Program-made: the position numbers and the translations under genes | Shown: positions 35,122 to 43,590 of the stretch, one piece after another | How positions within the stretch are numbered: the first letter of the stretch is position 1 | Layout of the letters: each line of letters begins with the position of its first letter | Notes under the pieces: generated by a model | Databases searched by the model: none | The model's input: only the letters and a program-made list of their open reading frames with translations | Told to the model about the DNA's origin: nothing | NCBI GenBank assembly: GCA_910579575.1 | Contig: CAJTUM010000002.1 | Location: 186,001-250,000, forward strand | Direction of reading: 5' to 3' | DNA from: an uncultured Eubacteriales bacterium | GTDB lineage: Bacteria; Bacillota; Clostridia; Oscillospirales; Butyricicoccaceae | Length of the DNA stretch: 64,000 nucleotides

Positions 35122-35595
35122 TTAGAGATACTTACAGTACTCATCTCTGATACCGCTCATCTCATTGACGATATCGTCGACATCCAGAACCATCTCCATC
35201 ATGGAGATCTGGTCTTCGTAAACGCCCTCGTCAACTTCAGCTTTGATTTCAGGCTCGCAAATGTGATAAACCGTGAGTCCCAACGAGACTCCTGTCAACG
35301 GACCTGCATAAGTGGGATCGCCCGCTGTCACAGTTTCGGCGGCCAGGCCAGAGGCCTCGCCCTCCGCGGCGCCCAGCAGAACAACAATGTTCTCAGCGCC
35401 GTACTGTTCAGCAAACTCCTTCACTCTCTTTTGGTTCTCCAGGTCCATTGCGCCGGCGGCGGTTCAGACGAAGCACTCCGTAGAGGAGAAGACTACTTCT
35501 GCGCCCGCGGTCTTCGCGCATTCTTCAATCGCGGGACCTGGGATGCCATCTCTATCGCCGATGATAATAACTTTCTTACCAGACAATATACTCAT
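35122..35595 (-). CDS. grdA: Glycine reductase component A, selenoprotein GrdA (in-frame TGA = Sec44)
   Basis: Read through the TGA at 35464-35466 this gives 157 residues with selenocysteine at position 44 in 'STECFV-U-TAAGAMDLENQ', exactly the GrdA motif and position known in other Clostridia. AAGGAGGAAGAG precedes the ATG at 35595; the frame before it is not coding. GrdA carries the carboxymethyl group from component B to component C as a selenoether. A conventional gene caller would split it in two. The bases just after TGA are GC-rich and could form the bacterial SECIS stem; I did not fold it. Confidence 0.95.
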
Positions 35596-35783
35596 GGCTC
35601 TCTTCCTCCTTCTGATAGATTTTTTATAACAGGGAACTTTGTCCCTCGTCAGAAGCGCCGCCCGGGCAGAGGCCCGCAGGCCCTGCCGGGCCGCGCTCTC
35701 ACGCAAATTTTAGGCGCCGGCTTACCCCGCCGGCGGGGTTTGGCTTTCGCCGAAAACAATCGGTCCGCTCATCTAATAACGCC

Positions 35784-36101
35784 TTAGATGTGCTTCTCGA
35801 TCATCTCCTTGATGCTTTCGATGGTGCAGTCCTCTTTCACCAGCACGTCGATCTGAGCGCCGTTTTCATAGATCGCCATAACAGGCAGACCCATGACCTT
35901 CTGGGCGATGGCCAGACGGCGAGCTTTGGTGGTGTTCAGAGCGCAGAACTTCATCTTGTCGCCGTAGGTTTCGGCATATTCATGAACATGGGGCATCAGC
36001 GCGGCGCAGGGCACGCAGCCGTCGCCATAGAAGTCCACGAACACTTTGCCTTCCGCCTTCAGAACTTCTTCTTCAAAGTTCTCTTTTGTCAGTTCAACCA
36101 T
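35784..36101 (-). CDS. trxA: Thioredoxin of the glycine reductase system
   Basis: 105 residues with active site 'GDGCVPCAALMP', the GCVPC type found with glycine reductase in place of the usual WCGPC. It passes electrons from TrxB to GrdA. AAGGAGG precedes the ATG at 36101. Placed between trxB and grdA. Confidence 0.95.
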   Translation of the reverse strand: MVELTKENFEEEVLKAEGKVFVDFYGDGCVPCAALMPHVHEYAETYGDKMKFCALNTTKARRLAIAQKVMGLPVMAIYENGAQIDVLVKEDCTIESIKEMIEKHI

Positions 36102-36132
36102 TGGAATATCCTCCTTGTTCGTTGTATAGAGA

Positions 36133-37062
36133 TTAACCGAGGTATTTCTCGCACTGCACGGCGGCGATGGCGCCGTCGGCGGCGGCGGTTACTACCTGAC
36201 GCAGGCTCTTCACGCGAATGTCGCCAGCGGCGAACACGCCGGGGATATTGGTTTTCATGTTTTCATCGGTGACGATGTAACCATGCTCCATATTGACCTT
36301 GCCCTCAAAGACCTTGGACTGAGGATCGTAGCCGATGAAGACAAACACGCCGAAGGTGCCGTCTTCCGGGTCGGCCTGGATCTCTTTCACCTCGCCGGTC
36401 TTGACGTTCTTAACGACCATACTGGTCAGAATGTCGTCGCCCTTGAGTTCTTCGATGACGCTATCCCACATAAACTCCATCTTGGGGTTGGCAAAGGCCT
36501 TCTCCTGGATGGACTTGGCAGCTCTCAGTTCGTCTCTTCTATGAATCAGTGTAACCTTTCGGCCGAACTTTGTCAAGTACAGGGCTTCTTCCACAGCGCT
36601 GTCGCCGCCGCCCACCACATAGATCTCGAAATCCTCAAAGAAATTGCCGTCGCAGGTGGCGCAGTAGGAAACGCCCTTGCCTGTCAGCTCCTTCTCGCCA
36701 GGGCAGCCGATGGGCTTCGGGGAAGCGCCGGTGGCGATGATCACAGTTTTGCCCTGGTACTCGGCCTTGGCGCCCTTGATCACCTTCACGTCGCCTTCCA
36801 GCTCCACGTCCTGAACGGTGTCAAACACCTTTTCCGCGCCAAAGTGGTTGGCCTGGGCCACCATCTTGGCAATCAAGGAGGGGCCGGACTCGCCCTCAAC
36901 GGCGCCGGGATAATTTTCGATCTCATCGGTGATGACGATCTGTCCGCCGTCCTTGATCTTCTCGATGATCAAGGTGCTCAGGCGGGCTCTGCCGGCATAA
37001 AGCGCGGCGGCCAGGCCGGCGGGGCCGGCGCCGATGATGATAACGTCATAAATTTTGCTCAT
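36133..37062 (-). CDS. trxB: Thioredoxin reductase (NADPH type)
   Basis: 309 residues from the ATG at 37062. 'YDVIIIGAGPAGLAAALYAGRA' binds FAD, 'CATC' (in 'SYCATCDGNFF') is the redox centre, 'VVGGGDSAVEEALYL' binds the nicotinamide cofactor and 'GVFAAGDIRVKSLRQVVTAAADG' ends it. It supplies electrons to the adjacent thioredoxin for glycine reduction. Confidence 0.96.
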   Translation of the reverse strand: MSKIYDVIIIGAGPAGLAAALYAGRARLSTLIIEKIKDGGQIVITDEIENYPGAVEGESGPSLIAKMVAQANHFGAEKVFDTVQDVELEGDVKVIKGAKAEYQGKTVIIATGASPKPIGCPGEKELTGKGVSYCATCDGNFFEDFEIYVVGGGDSAVEEALYLTKFGRKVTLIHRRDELRAAKSIQEKAFANPKMEFMWDSVIEELKGDDILTSMVVKNVKTGEVKEIQADPEDGTFGVFVFIGYDPQSKVFEGKVNMEHGYIVTDENMKTNIPGVFAAGDIRVKSLRQVVTAAADGAIAAVQCEKYLG

Positions 37063-37086
37063 TTCGACGACACTCCTAACTAACAA

Positions 37087-38391
37087 TTATTCAAAAATTG
37101 TCTGCTCGGTCACTTCGGTCTCCAAGGCCTTCAGGGCCTTTTCGACCAGGCCTCTTCTCAGGGCCTTTTCCTCCTCGTGGGTCAGCTCAGGGTTGCCCAG
37201 GGGGTGGGGGATCGCGATGGTGGGCACGATTCTGTTCGCGCCGACCGTCAGGGAAATCGGGGTAACTGTGCACATATGAACGACGGGGATGCCCGCGCGC
37301 TCTACTTCTTTAACCAACGTTGCGCCGCAACGTGTGCAGGTGCCTCACGTGGAGGTGAGGATAACGGCGTCGACCCCGTCAGCCTTCAGCTCCTTGGAAA
37401 ATTCTTCGGCAAAAGCCTTGGCGCTGGCCACGGCGGTGCCGTTGCCCACAGTGGTATAGAAATAACGGTGCAGCTTGCCGATGCGTCCCTCTTTTTCCAG
37501 GTCGCGCAGCACGTCCACAGGCAGAACACGGTCGGCGTCGGCATTGGCGTAGACCGGGTCATAGCCGCCGTGAGCAGTTTCATAGGTGGCGTCGGTCAAG
37601 TCCATAACGCCCTCGATGTCATACTTGCCATAGTGGGAAGCAGAGGAGGATTCGATATGGTCCGGGTTGCCCTTGGGCACGATGCCGCCGGAAGTGACCA
37701 GAGCCACAGTGGCGTGAGCCAGATCCTTGACGGCGGGGTTGGGATCCACGCGGTCGAAGTTGGGCATGGGGAACTCGGTGACGAATTCCTTGCCGGCCAG
37801 CTTCTTCAGCAGCATATCGACGGCGCGGGCGGAACCGCGCTTCTCTTCAAAGAAGTTCTTGCGGATGCCGTTGGGGATATAGCCCTCTTCGGCGGAGGAC
37901 AGGATTTCCTCGCCTTTGGCCAGCTTCAGGGCCAGCGGAGCCATCTTGCTGACGGCGTCTCTCATGCCGGCGGCGCTGTTCTTTGTGGAGACGATATAAA
38001 CGTCCTTAGCGTAGTCGGCGCCGGGGTTCTCTTTATACATACCGGTCAGAACAGGGATGCCCAGCTCTTCCTTAACGGCTTTTGTGATGTTGCCGCAGGC
38101 GAAGCCGTAACGACCGGCGTTAAAAGCGGGGCCTGCGATAAACAGGTCGGGCTTTTGAGATTTGATCATCTCCATGATGGTCGCGGTGGCTTCCTTGGTG
38201 TTTTCGCCAAAATAGGAGTCGCCGCAGATGATGGTGGCGACGATTTCGGCCTCGTCCTTAAACTGGGCCTTAAACGCCATGCCAGGGCCGATGACTTCGC
38301 CGACCCGCAGCTCGGGCTTGATATCAGCCTTCTCCTCGCCGCCGATGTTGGCGAAGAACTGGTTGATATAATGAACGACTCTGATGCTCAT
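37087..38391 (-). CDS. grdB: Glycine reductase component B gamma subunit, selenoprotein GrdB (in-frame TGA = Sec349)
   Basis: 434 residues when TGA at 37345-37347 is read as Sec349, in 'AVILTST-U-GTCTRCGATLVKEVERAG' (U-x2-C-x2-C), the known GrdB site. N-terminus 'MSIRVVHYINQFFANIGGEEKAD' is diagnostic. It binds glycine together with the GrdE-derived subunits and hands the carboxymethyl group to GrdA. GGAAGGAGGAC precedes the ATG. A naive caller would end it 86 residues early. Confidence 0.95.
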
Positions 38392-38411
38392 TATTCTTTG
38401 TCCTCCTTCCG

Positions 38412-39692
38412 TTATCTGGCGCTCAGCTTGTTGAAGCCGAGTTCGTTTGTGGCGCCGGTGATAACCTGGAGCTCGGCGTCGATGCTACCGTCCTCATTCA
38501 GGCTGCCCTCGTGGCCGCCGGCGATGATGTTGGCAGTTTCGGGGTAGCCGATGACTTTATCCATCTTGCCCAGGTGAATGACCATATTCGCGTTGCCGCC
38601 AGTGACAACGGCGTCGGCCTTGGGATCGGCGTCGGCCAAGGACTGGGATTTGCCGTCCTGGCCGGCGTATTCGTCGGTGATGATAACCGTCTTAACGCCC
38701 TGCTCTTCGATCTTCTTGCAGTTCATAATCAGGTCGGTGTCCGGGTTGCCGAAACCTTCCTGCGAAACCACCGCGCCGTCCAGGTCCAGCCAGCGGCACA
38801 GCTTGGCGGTCCAGTCAGAGGAGCGCTGCTTGTCGGCCAGGTAGACGTTCTCGTTGGTCAGAATCATGCCCACAAAATTCAGGGTCTTGCCGTGCTGAGC
38901 GAACAGGTCCTTGACAACGGGGTTGTTCAGGTGGTGGTACGTTGTATTTTTATCGCAGGCGGAAACGCAGTTGCCGCTCAGGATAGCGCCGTCCATGCCC
39001 TCGGTGGGGTTCATGATGGTGGACAGCGTGCGCTTGGCGTCCACGCCGTAGACATATGTGTCATGCATCAGGCCCTGGCTCTGCAGCATCTGGACATAAG
39101 CCACCCGAGGCAGATTGGGCATTTTTTCCAAACCCTCCTTGACGCCGTAGGTCTCAAAGACGTCTACCTCGTCGGGAGTCACGTTCTTGGCCAGCTCGCC
39201 CAGGAATTTAGCTGTCTTCAAGCCGGCAAAGCGCACGGCTTTTTCGTGGTCGTGCTGCTTCAGGCCGTCAATGGGCTCAACGACCAGCACCAGGTTGTTT
39301 GTCTGAGAGAAGGGGGTGTACTTGGCGCCCTCGCCGCTCATATCGATAATACCTTCCTGGAAAGCCACGATTTTGCCGGTTGTCACAACGGCGGAGCCCC
39401 GCAGCACGTTGGTCTTGCCGCTGCCCACAGTGTCAACCTTGGAGATCACGCCGGGGAAAATGTCGCCGGGACCCTCCACCTTGCAGCGGGGCTCGATCAC
39501 GTCCTTTACAGGCATGATGCGCACGCTCTCGCCGGGTTTTGCGATTTCCAGAGTCACTGATTTGATATTCTCGTCTTCCAACACCAGGTTCTTCACGTCG
39601 TCCTGATTGACATACAGGACGCCGCCCTCAACCTTGGACTGGTCGGCAAACTGAATATCATGGATATTGACGTATCCAAGTTCCAGTTTCAA
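38412..39692 (-). CDS. grdE: Glycine reductase component B proprotein GrdE (alpha/beta subunits)
   Basis: 426 residues from a TTG start at 39692 (KLELGYVNIHDIQFADQ follows). TGGAGGTG six bases upstream supports this start over the ATG at 39707, which overlaps the ribosome site. With it, the self-cleavage cysteine in 'LSGNCVSACDKN' falls at 242, the position known from the Clostridium sticklandii protein. Cleavage yields a 47-kDa precursor's two parts and a pyruvoyl-type cofactor that binds glycine as a Schiff base. Confidence 0.94.
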   Translation of the reverse strand: MKLELGYVNIHDIQFADQSKVEGGVLYVNQDDVKNLVLEDENIKSVTLEIAKPGESVRIMPVKDVIEPRCKVEGPGDIFPGVISKVDTVGSGKTNVLRGSAVVTTGKIVAFQEGIIDMSGEGAKYTPFSQTNNLVLVVEPIDGLKQHDHEKAVRFAGLKTAKFLGELAKNVTPDEVDVFETYGVKEGLEKMPNLPRVAYVQMLQSQGLMHDTYVYGVDAKRTLSTIMNPTEGMDGAILSGNCVSACDKNTTYHHLNNPVVKDLFAQHGKTLNFVGMILTNENVYLADKQRSSDWTAKLCRWLDLDGAVVSQEGFGNPDTDLIMNCKKIEEQGVKTVIITDEYAGQDGKSQSLADADPKADAVVTGGNANMVIHLGKMDKVIGYPETANIIAGGHEGSLNEDGSIDAELQVITGATNELGFNKLSAR

Positions 39693-39783
39693 TTTGAGCA
39701 CCTCCATAATTTAAATGTATATCATTTTCTTAAAGGTTCTTAAGAAAACTGACCGTATGGGAAACGCCCGCTCTCCCGCCGCC

Positions 39784-40167
39784 CTACAGCTGGACAGCCG
39801 AGGCCATGGCGTTGTCGCACAGGCTGCAGTCGATGGTACGGAAATCCTGCCGCATCTGCTCCGGCATATTGGGAAACCGGTCTTTTCCAAATTTCTTGCA
39901 GGCGATCACGCACTCTTCTATAATGCGCAGAGATTCCGCGTCCATTCCTTTTTTGCTCTTTGTCAAAAAAATTGTTTTGTACGGCGTTTCGTTGGGCTTA
40001 ATGCTGCCCGCCAGCGGATGGGTGAGCAGCTTGTGTCCGCTGTGGATATAATCCCGCGCCATCCGCATGATTTCGGTATAATGGACGGGCTGAAACTCCA
40101 CCTGAGCCTGGTCGGCATATTTATCCCGCACCATTTCATTGTTGGTGATAATAAAAAAATCCGCCAT
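39784..40167 (-). CDS. grdX: GrdX, small protein of glycine reductase operons
   Basis: 127 residues from the ATG at 40167 (MADFFIITNNEMVRDKYAD), preceded by TGGAGGCG. 'MRMARDYIHSGHKLLTHPLAGSIKPNETPYKTIFL' is typical of GrdX, whose role is unknown. First gene of the operon, downstream of the glycine riboswitch. The frame extends upstream without a ribosome site. Confidence 0.9.
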   Translation of the reverse strand: MADFFIITNNEMVRDKYADQAQVEFQPVHYTEIMRMARDYIHSGHKLLTHPLAGSIKPNETPYKTIFLTKSKKGMDAESLRIIEECVIACKKFGKDRFPNMPEQMRQDFRTIDCSLCDNAMASAVQL

Positions 40168-40312
40168 AGCCGCCTCCAAATTTTTATCGATTTCTCCGAT
40201 AGATTTCATAATATTTATCGGTTTCATCAATAAGTCAACTGCTCTCCGCCCATTCTGTGTTTATTATACCGTATTCTGCCCGCAATGGCAAGCGAAATCC
40301 CTGCCCTTGGCC

Positions 40313-40359
40313 ACAAAAAAACGACGGCGCCAGAAGCGAATGCGCTTCCACGCTGTCGT
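40313..40359 (-). terminator. Expression-platform hairpin of the glycine riboswitch
   Basis: On the minus strand a long imperfect stem (ACGACAGCG...CGCTTC with GAAGCGAATGCG... and GCCGTCGT, 40321-40359) ends in seven T at 40314-40320. A terminator here fits an ON switch that lets transcription pass when glycine is bound. Confidence 0.82.
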
Positions 40360-40364
40360 CCCTC

Positions 40365-40555
40365 CGTTTTTGAGCCTGAGAGATTCGGGCGCCGCCTCTT
40401 TGGCAGAGGTCGGCCGCCGTTGCTCCTTGGGCGCCTTTTGGCTTTTCAGAGTTCGGTCCGCCTTCGGTCCTTTTGCCTGAAAGTTTCGCGCCGCTTCGAC
40501 AAAAATCGGCGCTTGCATCTTCGGCGCCCCCAAAAGGGGTCTCTCCCGATAGGTT
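40365..40555 (-). promoter_or_regulatory. Tandem glycine riboswitch controlling the grd operon
   Basis: On the minus strand two aptamers follow each other. The first has GGGAGAGACCCC near 40550, GCGCCGAAGATGCAAG and TTTCAGGCAAAAGGACCG near 40470. The second has ACTCTGAAAAG, GGCGCCCAAGGAGCAA and TCTCTCAGGCTCAAAAACGG near 40375. This matches the cooperative two-aptamer glycine riboswitch. Glycine would switch on its own reductase. Confidence 0.92.
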
Positions 40556-40581
40556 TCATCCCGCTTATTCACTTCGTCTAT

Positions 40582-40609
40582 ATTTTAACACAATCCGCCG
40601 AAAAGGCAA
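40582..40609 (-). promoter_or_regulatory. Promoter of the glycine riboswitch / grd operon
   Basis: Minus strand: TTGCCT (40604-40609), 16-bp spacer, TAAAAT (40582-40587), about 30 bases before the first aptamer. Confidence 0.7.
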
Positions 40610-40652
40610 GGGAAATTTCCCGATTGCGCTTATCGGCTTTTTGGATAAAAGC

Positions 40653-40749
40653 TGGCGGGAGTATGTGGGAATCGAACCCACCTAAGCGGCTCCTAACCGC
40701 TATTACTGGTTTTGAAGACCAGAGGGCACACCAGCGCCCATCTACTCCC
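40653..40749 (-). tRNA. selC: Selenocysteine tRNA (anticodon TCA)
   Basis: Minus strand: 97 bases including an encoded CCA. Acceptor GGGAGTA pairs with TACTCCC, the extended stem and the long variable arm (TAGCGGTTAGGAGCCGCTT) are present, and the anticodon loop CTTCAAA reads UGA. The T loop is GTTCGATTCC-like. It sits upstream of the operon with two Sec codons (grdA, grdB). Confidence 0.96.
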
Positions 40750-40770
40750 ATACTCCTTGAAGCCGTAGTG

Positions 40771-40799
40771 ATAATATCACACCTTCCGCCTTTTTGCAA
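40771..40799 (-). promoter_or_regulatory. Promoter of selC
   Basis: Minus strand: TTGCAA (40794-40799), 17-bp spacer, TATTAT (40771-40776), about 20 bases before the tRNA. Confidence 0.6.
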
Positions 40800-40961
40800 G
40801 CGGCTTCTTGTTAATTCTCTATCAATTCTTTTGGTCCTGTTTATCGGTTTTATCAATTCGCTTGCAGAAATCCCCTTTTGGCGATATACTGGCAGTAGCG
40901 TTATCCCCACCCAAAGGGCGGCCGCCTCAAGACGGCTGCCGGAAAAAGGAGGTTTTCATCC

Positions 40962-42647
40962 ATGAACCATTCGCTGCAATACGACCATTATTACCGCTAC
41001 CAGGAAATCGCGGATCTGCTGCGGAGCTATGCCAAGGCCCATCCAGAGCTGGCCCGGCTGACCCCCATCGGCCTGACGCCCCAAGGCCGGGAAATCTTGG
41101 CCATTGAGATTACCGATACCGCTACAGGCGCCTGGGAAGAAAAACCCGCCTACTATATGGAGGCCAATATCCACGCCGGCGAGGTGTGCGGCTCCATGGT
41201 GGCGATCTATCTGCTGGATACGATTTTCAGCAATCTGGAGGACCTCCAGATCAAGCAAATGCTGGAGCGGTATACGCTGTATATCGTGCCCCGCCTTTCC
41301 TGCGACGGTTCGGAACACTACCTGACAACCCCGGATTGGGTGCGCTCCGCCCCCCGCCCCTGGCCCTATGAGCAGGATATGCCCGGCCTGCGCCGACAGG
41401 ATCTGGACGGCGACGGCGTAGCCCGCATGATGCGGGTTCCCTCCCCTTACGGCATCTGGAAAGTCTCTGAAAAAGATCCCCGGTTGATGGAAAAACGCCG
41501 GCCGGACGAAACCGACGGCCAATTTTATAACGTCTATCCTGAGGGAATCATTGAGGAGTATGACGGCTTGCACATCCCCATGGCTCCCGCCAAATTCGGC
41601 GCCGATTTCAACCGCAACTACCCAGTAGGCTGGCAGGACGACAGCCTTCAGGCCGGCGCCGGCGCTTACCCTCTGTGCCATCCGGAAACCCGGGCCAACG
41701 CCGATTTCCTGCTCAGCCATCCCAACGTCTGCTGCGTGTTGGATATGCACACAGCCGGCGGCCAGATTCTCCATACCCCTGGCTACAAGCATCCCAAGGA
41801 GGCGGACCAGGCGGATATGGACATTTACCGGGCCCTGGGTCAGATGGGCCATGAGGAAACCGGCTTCCCTGTGCTCAACCTCTATACCCAATATATGCCT
41901 GCCTCCAACCCCGCCACCTATGGCGGCTTCGACGATTTTTGCCATTTTCTTTTGGGCGTGCCCGGCTTTACCGTGGAATGCTGGGATCTTTCCGAGCGTG
42001 CCGGCTTCCCTCTGCAATATCCTCCGGCAGAACATCTCACCGACGAACAGCAGTTGGACTGCGCCTATAAGCACCTGCAATGGCTGGATGAAAACCTGGG
42101 CAAGGACGCCTTCCAGCCCTGGACGCCCTTTGAGCATCCCCAACTGGGTCCAGTGGAGATTGGCGGCACGGATTTCAAATTCACCCAGCAAAATCCGCCC
42201 ATCAAGTTTTTGGAGCAGGAGGTGGAGAAGATTTCCCGCTTCGCTCTGCGCTTGATTCGCACCCTGCCCCATGTGGTCTTTGACAAAGCCGAGGCTCGCA
42301 GCCTGGGCGGCGGCCTGTATCAGGTAGAAGCCGTTGTGGGCAACCGGGGCTATCTGCCCACCTATGTATTTAAGGAGGGCCTGAAGCTGAAGACCCTGAA
42401 GGAGCTGACTTTGTCTCTGGAAGGCGCGGAAGCTGTGGAAGGTAAGCTGTGCCAGAAGATCGGCCATTTGCAGGGTCTTTCCGGCCTAAACGCCCGCAAC
42501 AGCGGTATGGGCCCCAACACGATTGAAACAGAACCGCTGCAAAAGAAGGTTTCCTGGGTGGTGAAAGCCAACCCCGGCGACGTGCTCCGCTTGACCTGCC
42601 AGGGCGGCCGCATCGGCGCAGTGCGCACAGAAATCACGTTGGCCTAA
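40962..42647 (+). CDS. M14-family zinc carboxypeptidase
   Basis: 561 residues. Zinc site 'NIHAGEVCG' (H71, E74), later 'FNRNYPVGW' and 'VLDMHTAGG', then 'FTVECWDLSERAG' with the probable catalytic glutamate: the M14 (carboxypeptidase A-like) pattern. No signal peptide, so it acts in the cytoplasm. The C-terminal ~130 residues are an extra beta domain ('GLYQVEAVVGNRGYLPTYV'). AAAGGAGG precedes the ATG. Likely role is peptide breakdown feeding amino acid fermentation (inference). Confidence 0.87.
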   Translation: MNHSLQYDHYYRYQEIADLLRSYAKAHPELARLTPIGLTPQGREILAIEITDTATGAWEEKPAYYMEANIHAGEVCGSMVAIYLLDTIFSNLEDLQIKQMLERYTLYIVPRLSCDGSEHYLTTPDWVRSAPRPWPYEQDMPGLRRQDLDGDGVARMMRVPSPYGIWKVSEKDPRLMEKRRPDETDGQFYNVYPEGIIEEYDGLHIPMAPAKFGADFNRNYPVGWQDDSLQAGAGAYPLCHPETRANADFLLSHPNVCCVLDMHTAGGQILHTPGYKHPKEADQADMDIYRALGQMGHEETGFPVLNLYTQYMPASNPATYGGFDDFCHFLLGVPGFTVECWDLSERAGFPLQYPPAEHLTDEQQLDCAYKHLQWLDENLGKDAFQPWTPFEHPQLGPVEIGGTDFKFTQQNPPIKFLEQEVEKISRFALRLIRTLPHVVFDKAEARSLGGGLYQVEAVVGNRGYLPTYVFKEGLKLKTLKELTLSLEGAEAVEGKLCQKIGHLQGLSGLNARNSGMGPNTIETEPLQKKVSWVVKANPGDVLRLTCQGGRIGAVRTEITLA

Positions 42648-42724
42648 CGGCGTGCTATCGGGGCGGCGCCCCGAACCCCCTTCAAGGGCCTTTTTGAAAA
42701 AAGCCCCTTGAAAATCCCCAAAAA

Positions 42725-42768
42725 CCAAACCGCCCCCTCTCATCCGAGAGGGGGCAGGTTTTTTTATT
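42725..42768 (+). terminator. Terminator between the carboxypeptidase and the convergent gene
   Basis: GCCCCCTCTC pairs with GAGAGGGGGC around ATCC, then a T run; AACC/GGTT extend the stem. An earlier imperfect hairpin (TTCAAGGGC...GCCCCTTGAA) lies at 42682-42712. Confidence 0.85.
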
Positions 42769-43096
42769 TTTCTTCTTTTTCTTCCCGGTCCATTGCCGGT
42801 ATCTGCCTGCCGCAATGGGGGCAAAGGAAGGTTTCTTCTTTTCCTTGGAGGAATTTTTCCACCTCCGCCGGCGAATAGCGAAGGCAATAGGGACAGCGCA
42901 GCAGCTTTCGAGAGAAAACCGCCAGAAAAATCCACAATATGACCCAAACGGCGAAGCAGATTATCATCAGACCGATGAAATAAGGCCCGCTGTCGCGATC
43001 CAGCAGATAGATAGGAATCATAGAGGCCGCCCACGCGATGATGCTCCAACGATCTGCCCGCCACAGTTTCCGCAGCCTTGCAATCTTCTTTTGCAT
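42764..43096 (-). CDS. Small membrane protein with zinc-ribbon-like cysteines
   Basis: 110 residues. Two hydrophobic segments (about 17-33 and 40-62), then CPYC (~68-71) and CPHC (~92-95), a zinc-ribbon arrangement on the cytoplasmic side. Highly charged tail. Family not recognised. Convergent with the carboxypeptidase. Confidence 0.7.
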   Translation of the reverse strand: MQKKIARLRKLWRADRWSIIAWAASMIPIYLLDRDSGPYFIGLMIICFAVWVILWIFLAVFSRKLLRCPYCLRYSPAEVEKFLQGKEETFLCPHCGRQIPAMDREEKEEK

Positions 43097-43175
43097 TTCA
43101 TCCCTCCGACTCTAATTCCAATTTTTCCTTTCTCGGTATATCGCGCTTTGGGCGGCTTGTCAATCAACCTTACTC

Positions 43176-43214
43176 TAAAAATAGGCCCTGGTTCAAAAAC
43201 CAGGGCCTTATTCT
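43176..43214 (-). terminator. Terminator after the two-gene AT-rich unit
   Basis: AATAGGCCCTGGTT pairs with AACCAGGGCCTTATT around CAAA; T-rich on both sides. Confidence 0.85.
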
Positions 43215-43221
43215 TTTCATA

Positions 43222-43590
43222 CTACACAGGTCGATACCATGTAATATTAGCTCCTGTATAATAGGGGCAGTCATTGTAAGCATGTTCATACAGCGCATAT
43301 GGCCCCCATTTGGATTTGATCATCGTGCCGTGGTTAGTCGATATCCCAGAATGCAGACTATCTAATCCAGCGCTGGAAATACTAGAACCTTTCCAATAAA
43401 AGATACGGTCGTTCACCTGTATCTGTGTTCCGCTGGCTCGTTGGACAAAATCTATACCAAAATAATTTCTCGGGTCATTAATCCAATATTTGTTTGTTCT
43501 CGTATTTTGACTATAATATGCGTATGAACAGCAATTATAATTGGTGGTTTCTTCCGGCAAAACATTTGCATAAGGAAATTCATCTTTCAT
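43222..43590 (-). CDS. Putative Cys/His peptidase- or amidase-like domain protein
   Basis: 122 residues. 'TTNYNCCSYAYYSQ' with 'YWINDPRNYF', later 'GLDSLHSGIST' and 'SKWGPYALYEHAYNDCPYY', resembles an uncharacterised domain of secreted Firmicute proteins with an NCxSYAxY cysteine and an HS(G/A)I histidine, an NlpC/papain-like arrangement (from memory, not searched). No signal peptide. Its ATG overlaps the stop of the upstream secreted protein (ATGA) beside a run of six A. It may be the C-terminal part of that protein separated by a frameshift. Confidence 0.55.
   Translation of the reverse strand: MKDEFPYANVLPEETTNYNCCSYAYYSQNTRTNKYWINDPRNYFGIDFVQRASGTQIQVNDRIFYWKGSSISSAGLDSLHSGISTNHGTMIKSKWGPYALYEHAYNDCPYYTGANITWYRPV

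Noticed and set aside
35122..35595. grdA as a frameshifted or truncated pseudogene
   Set aside because: The interruption is a single TGA at the conserved Sec44 position, and selA, selB, selC and selD are all present.
37087..38391. grdB split into two genes
   Set aside because: TGA lies in the conserved U-x2-C-x2-C motif; both halves are in one frame and together full length.
40578..40910. Small ORFs over the tRNA-Sec and riboswitch region
   Set aside because: They read through structured RNA and have no ribosome sites.
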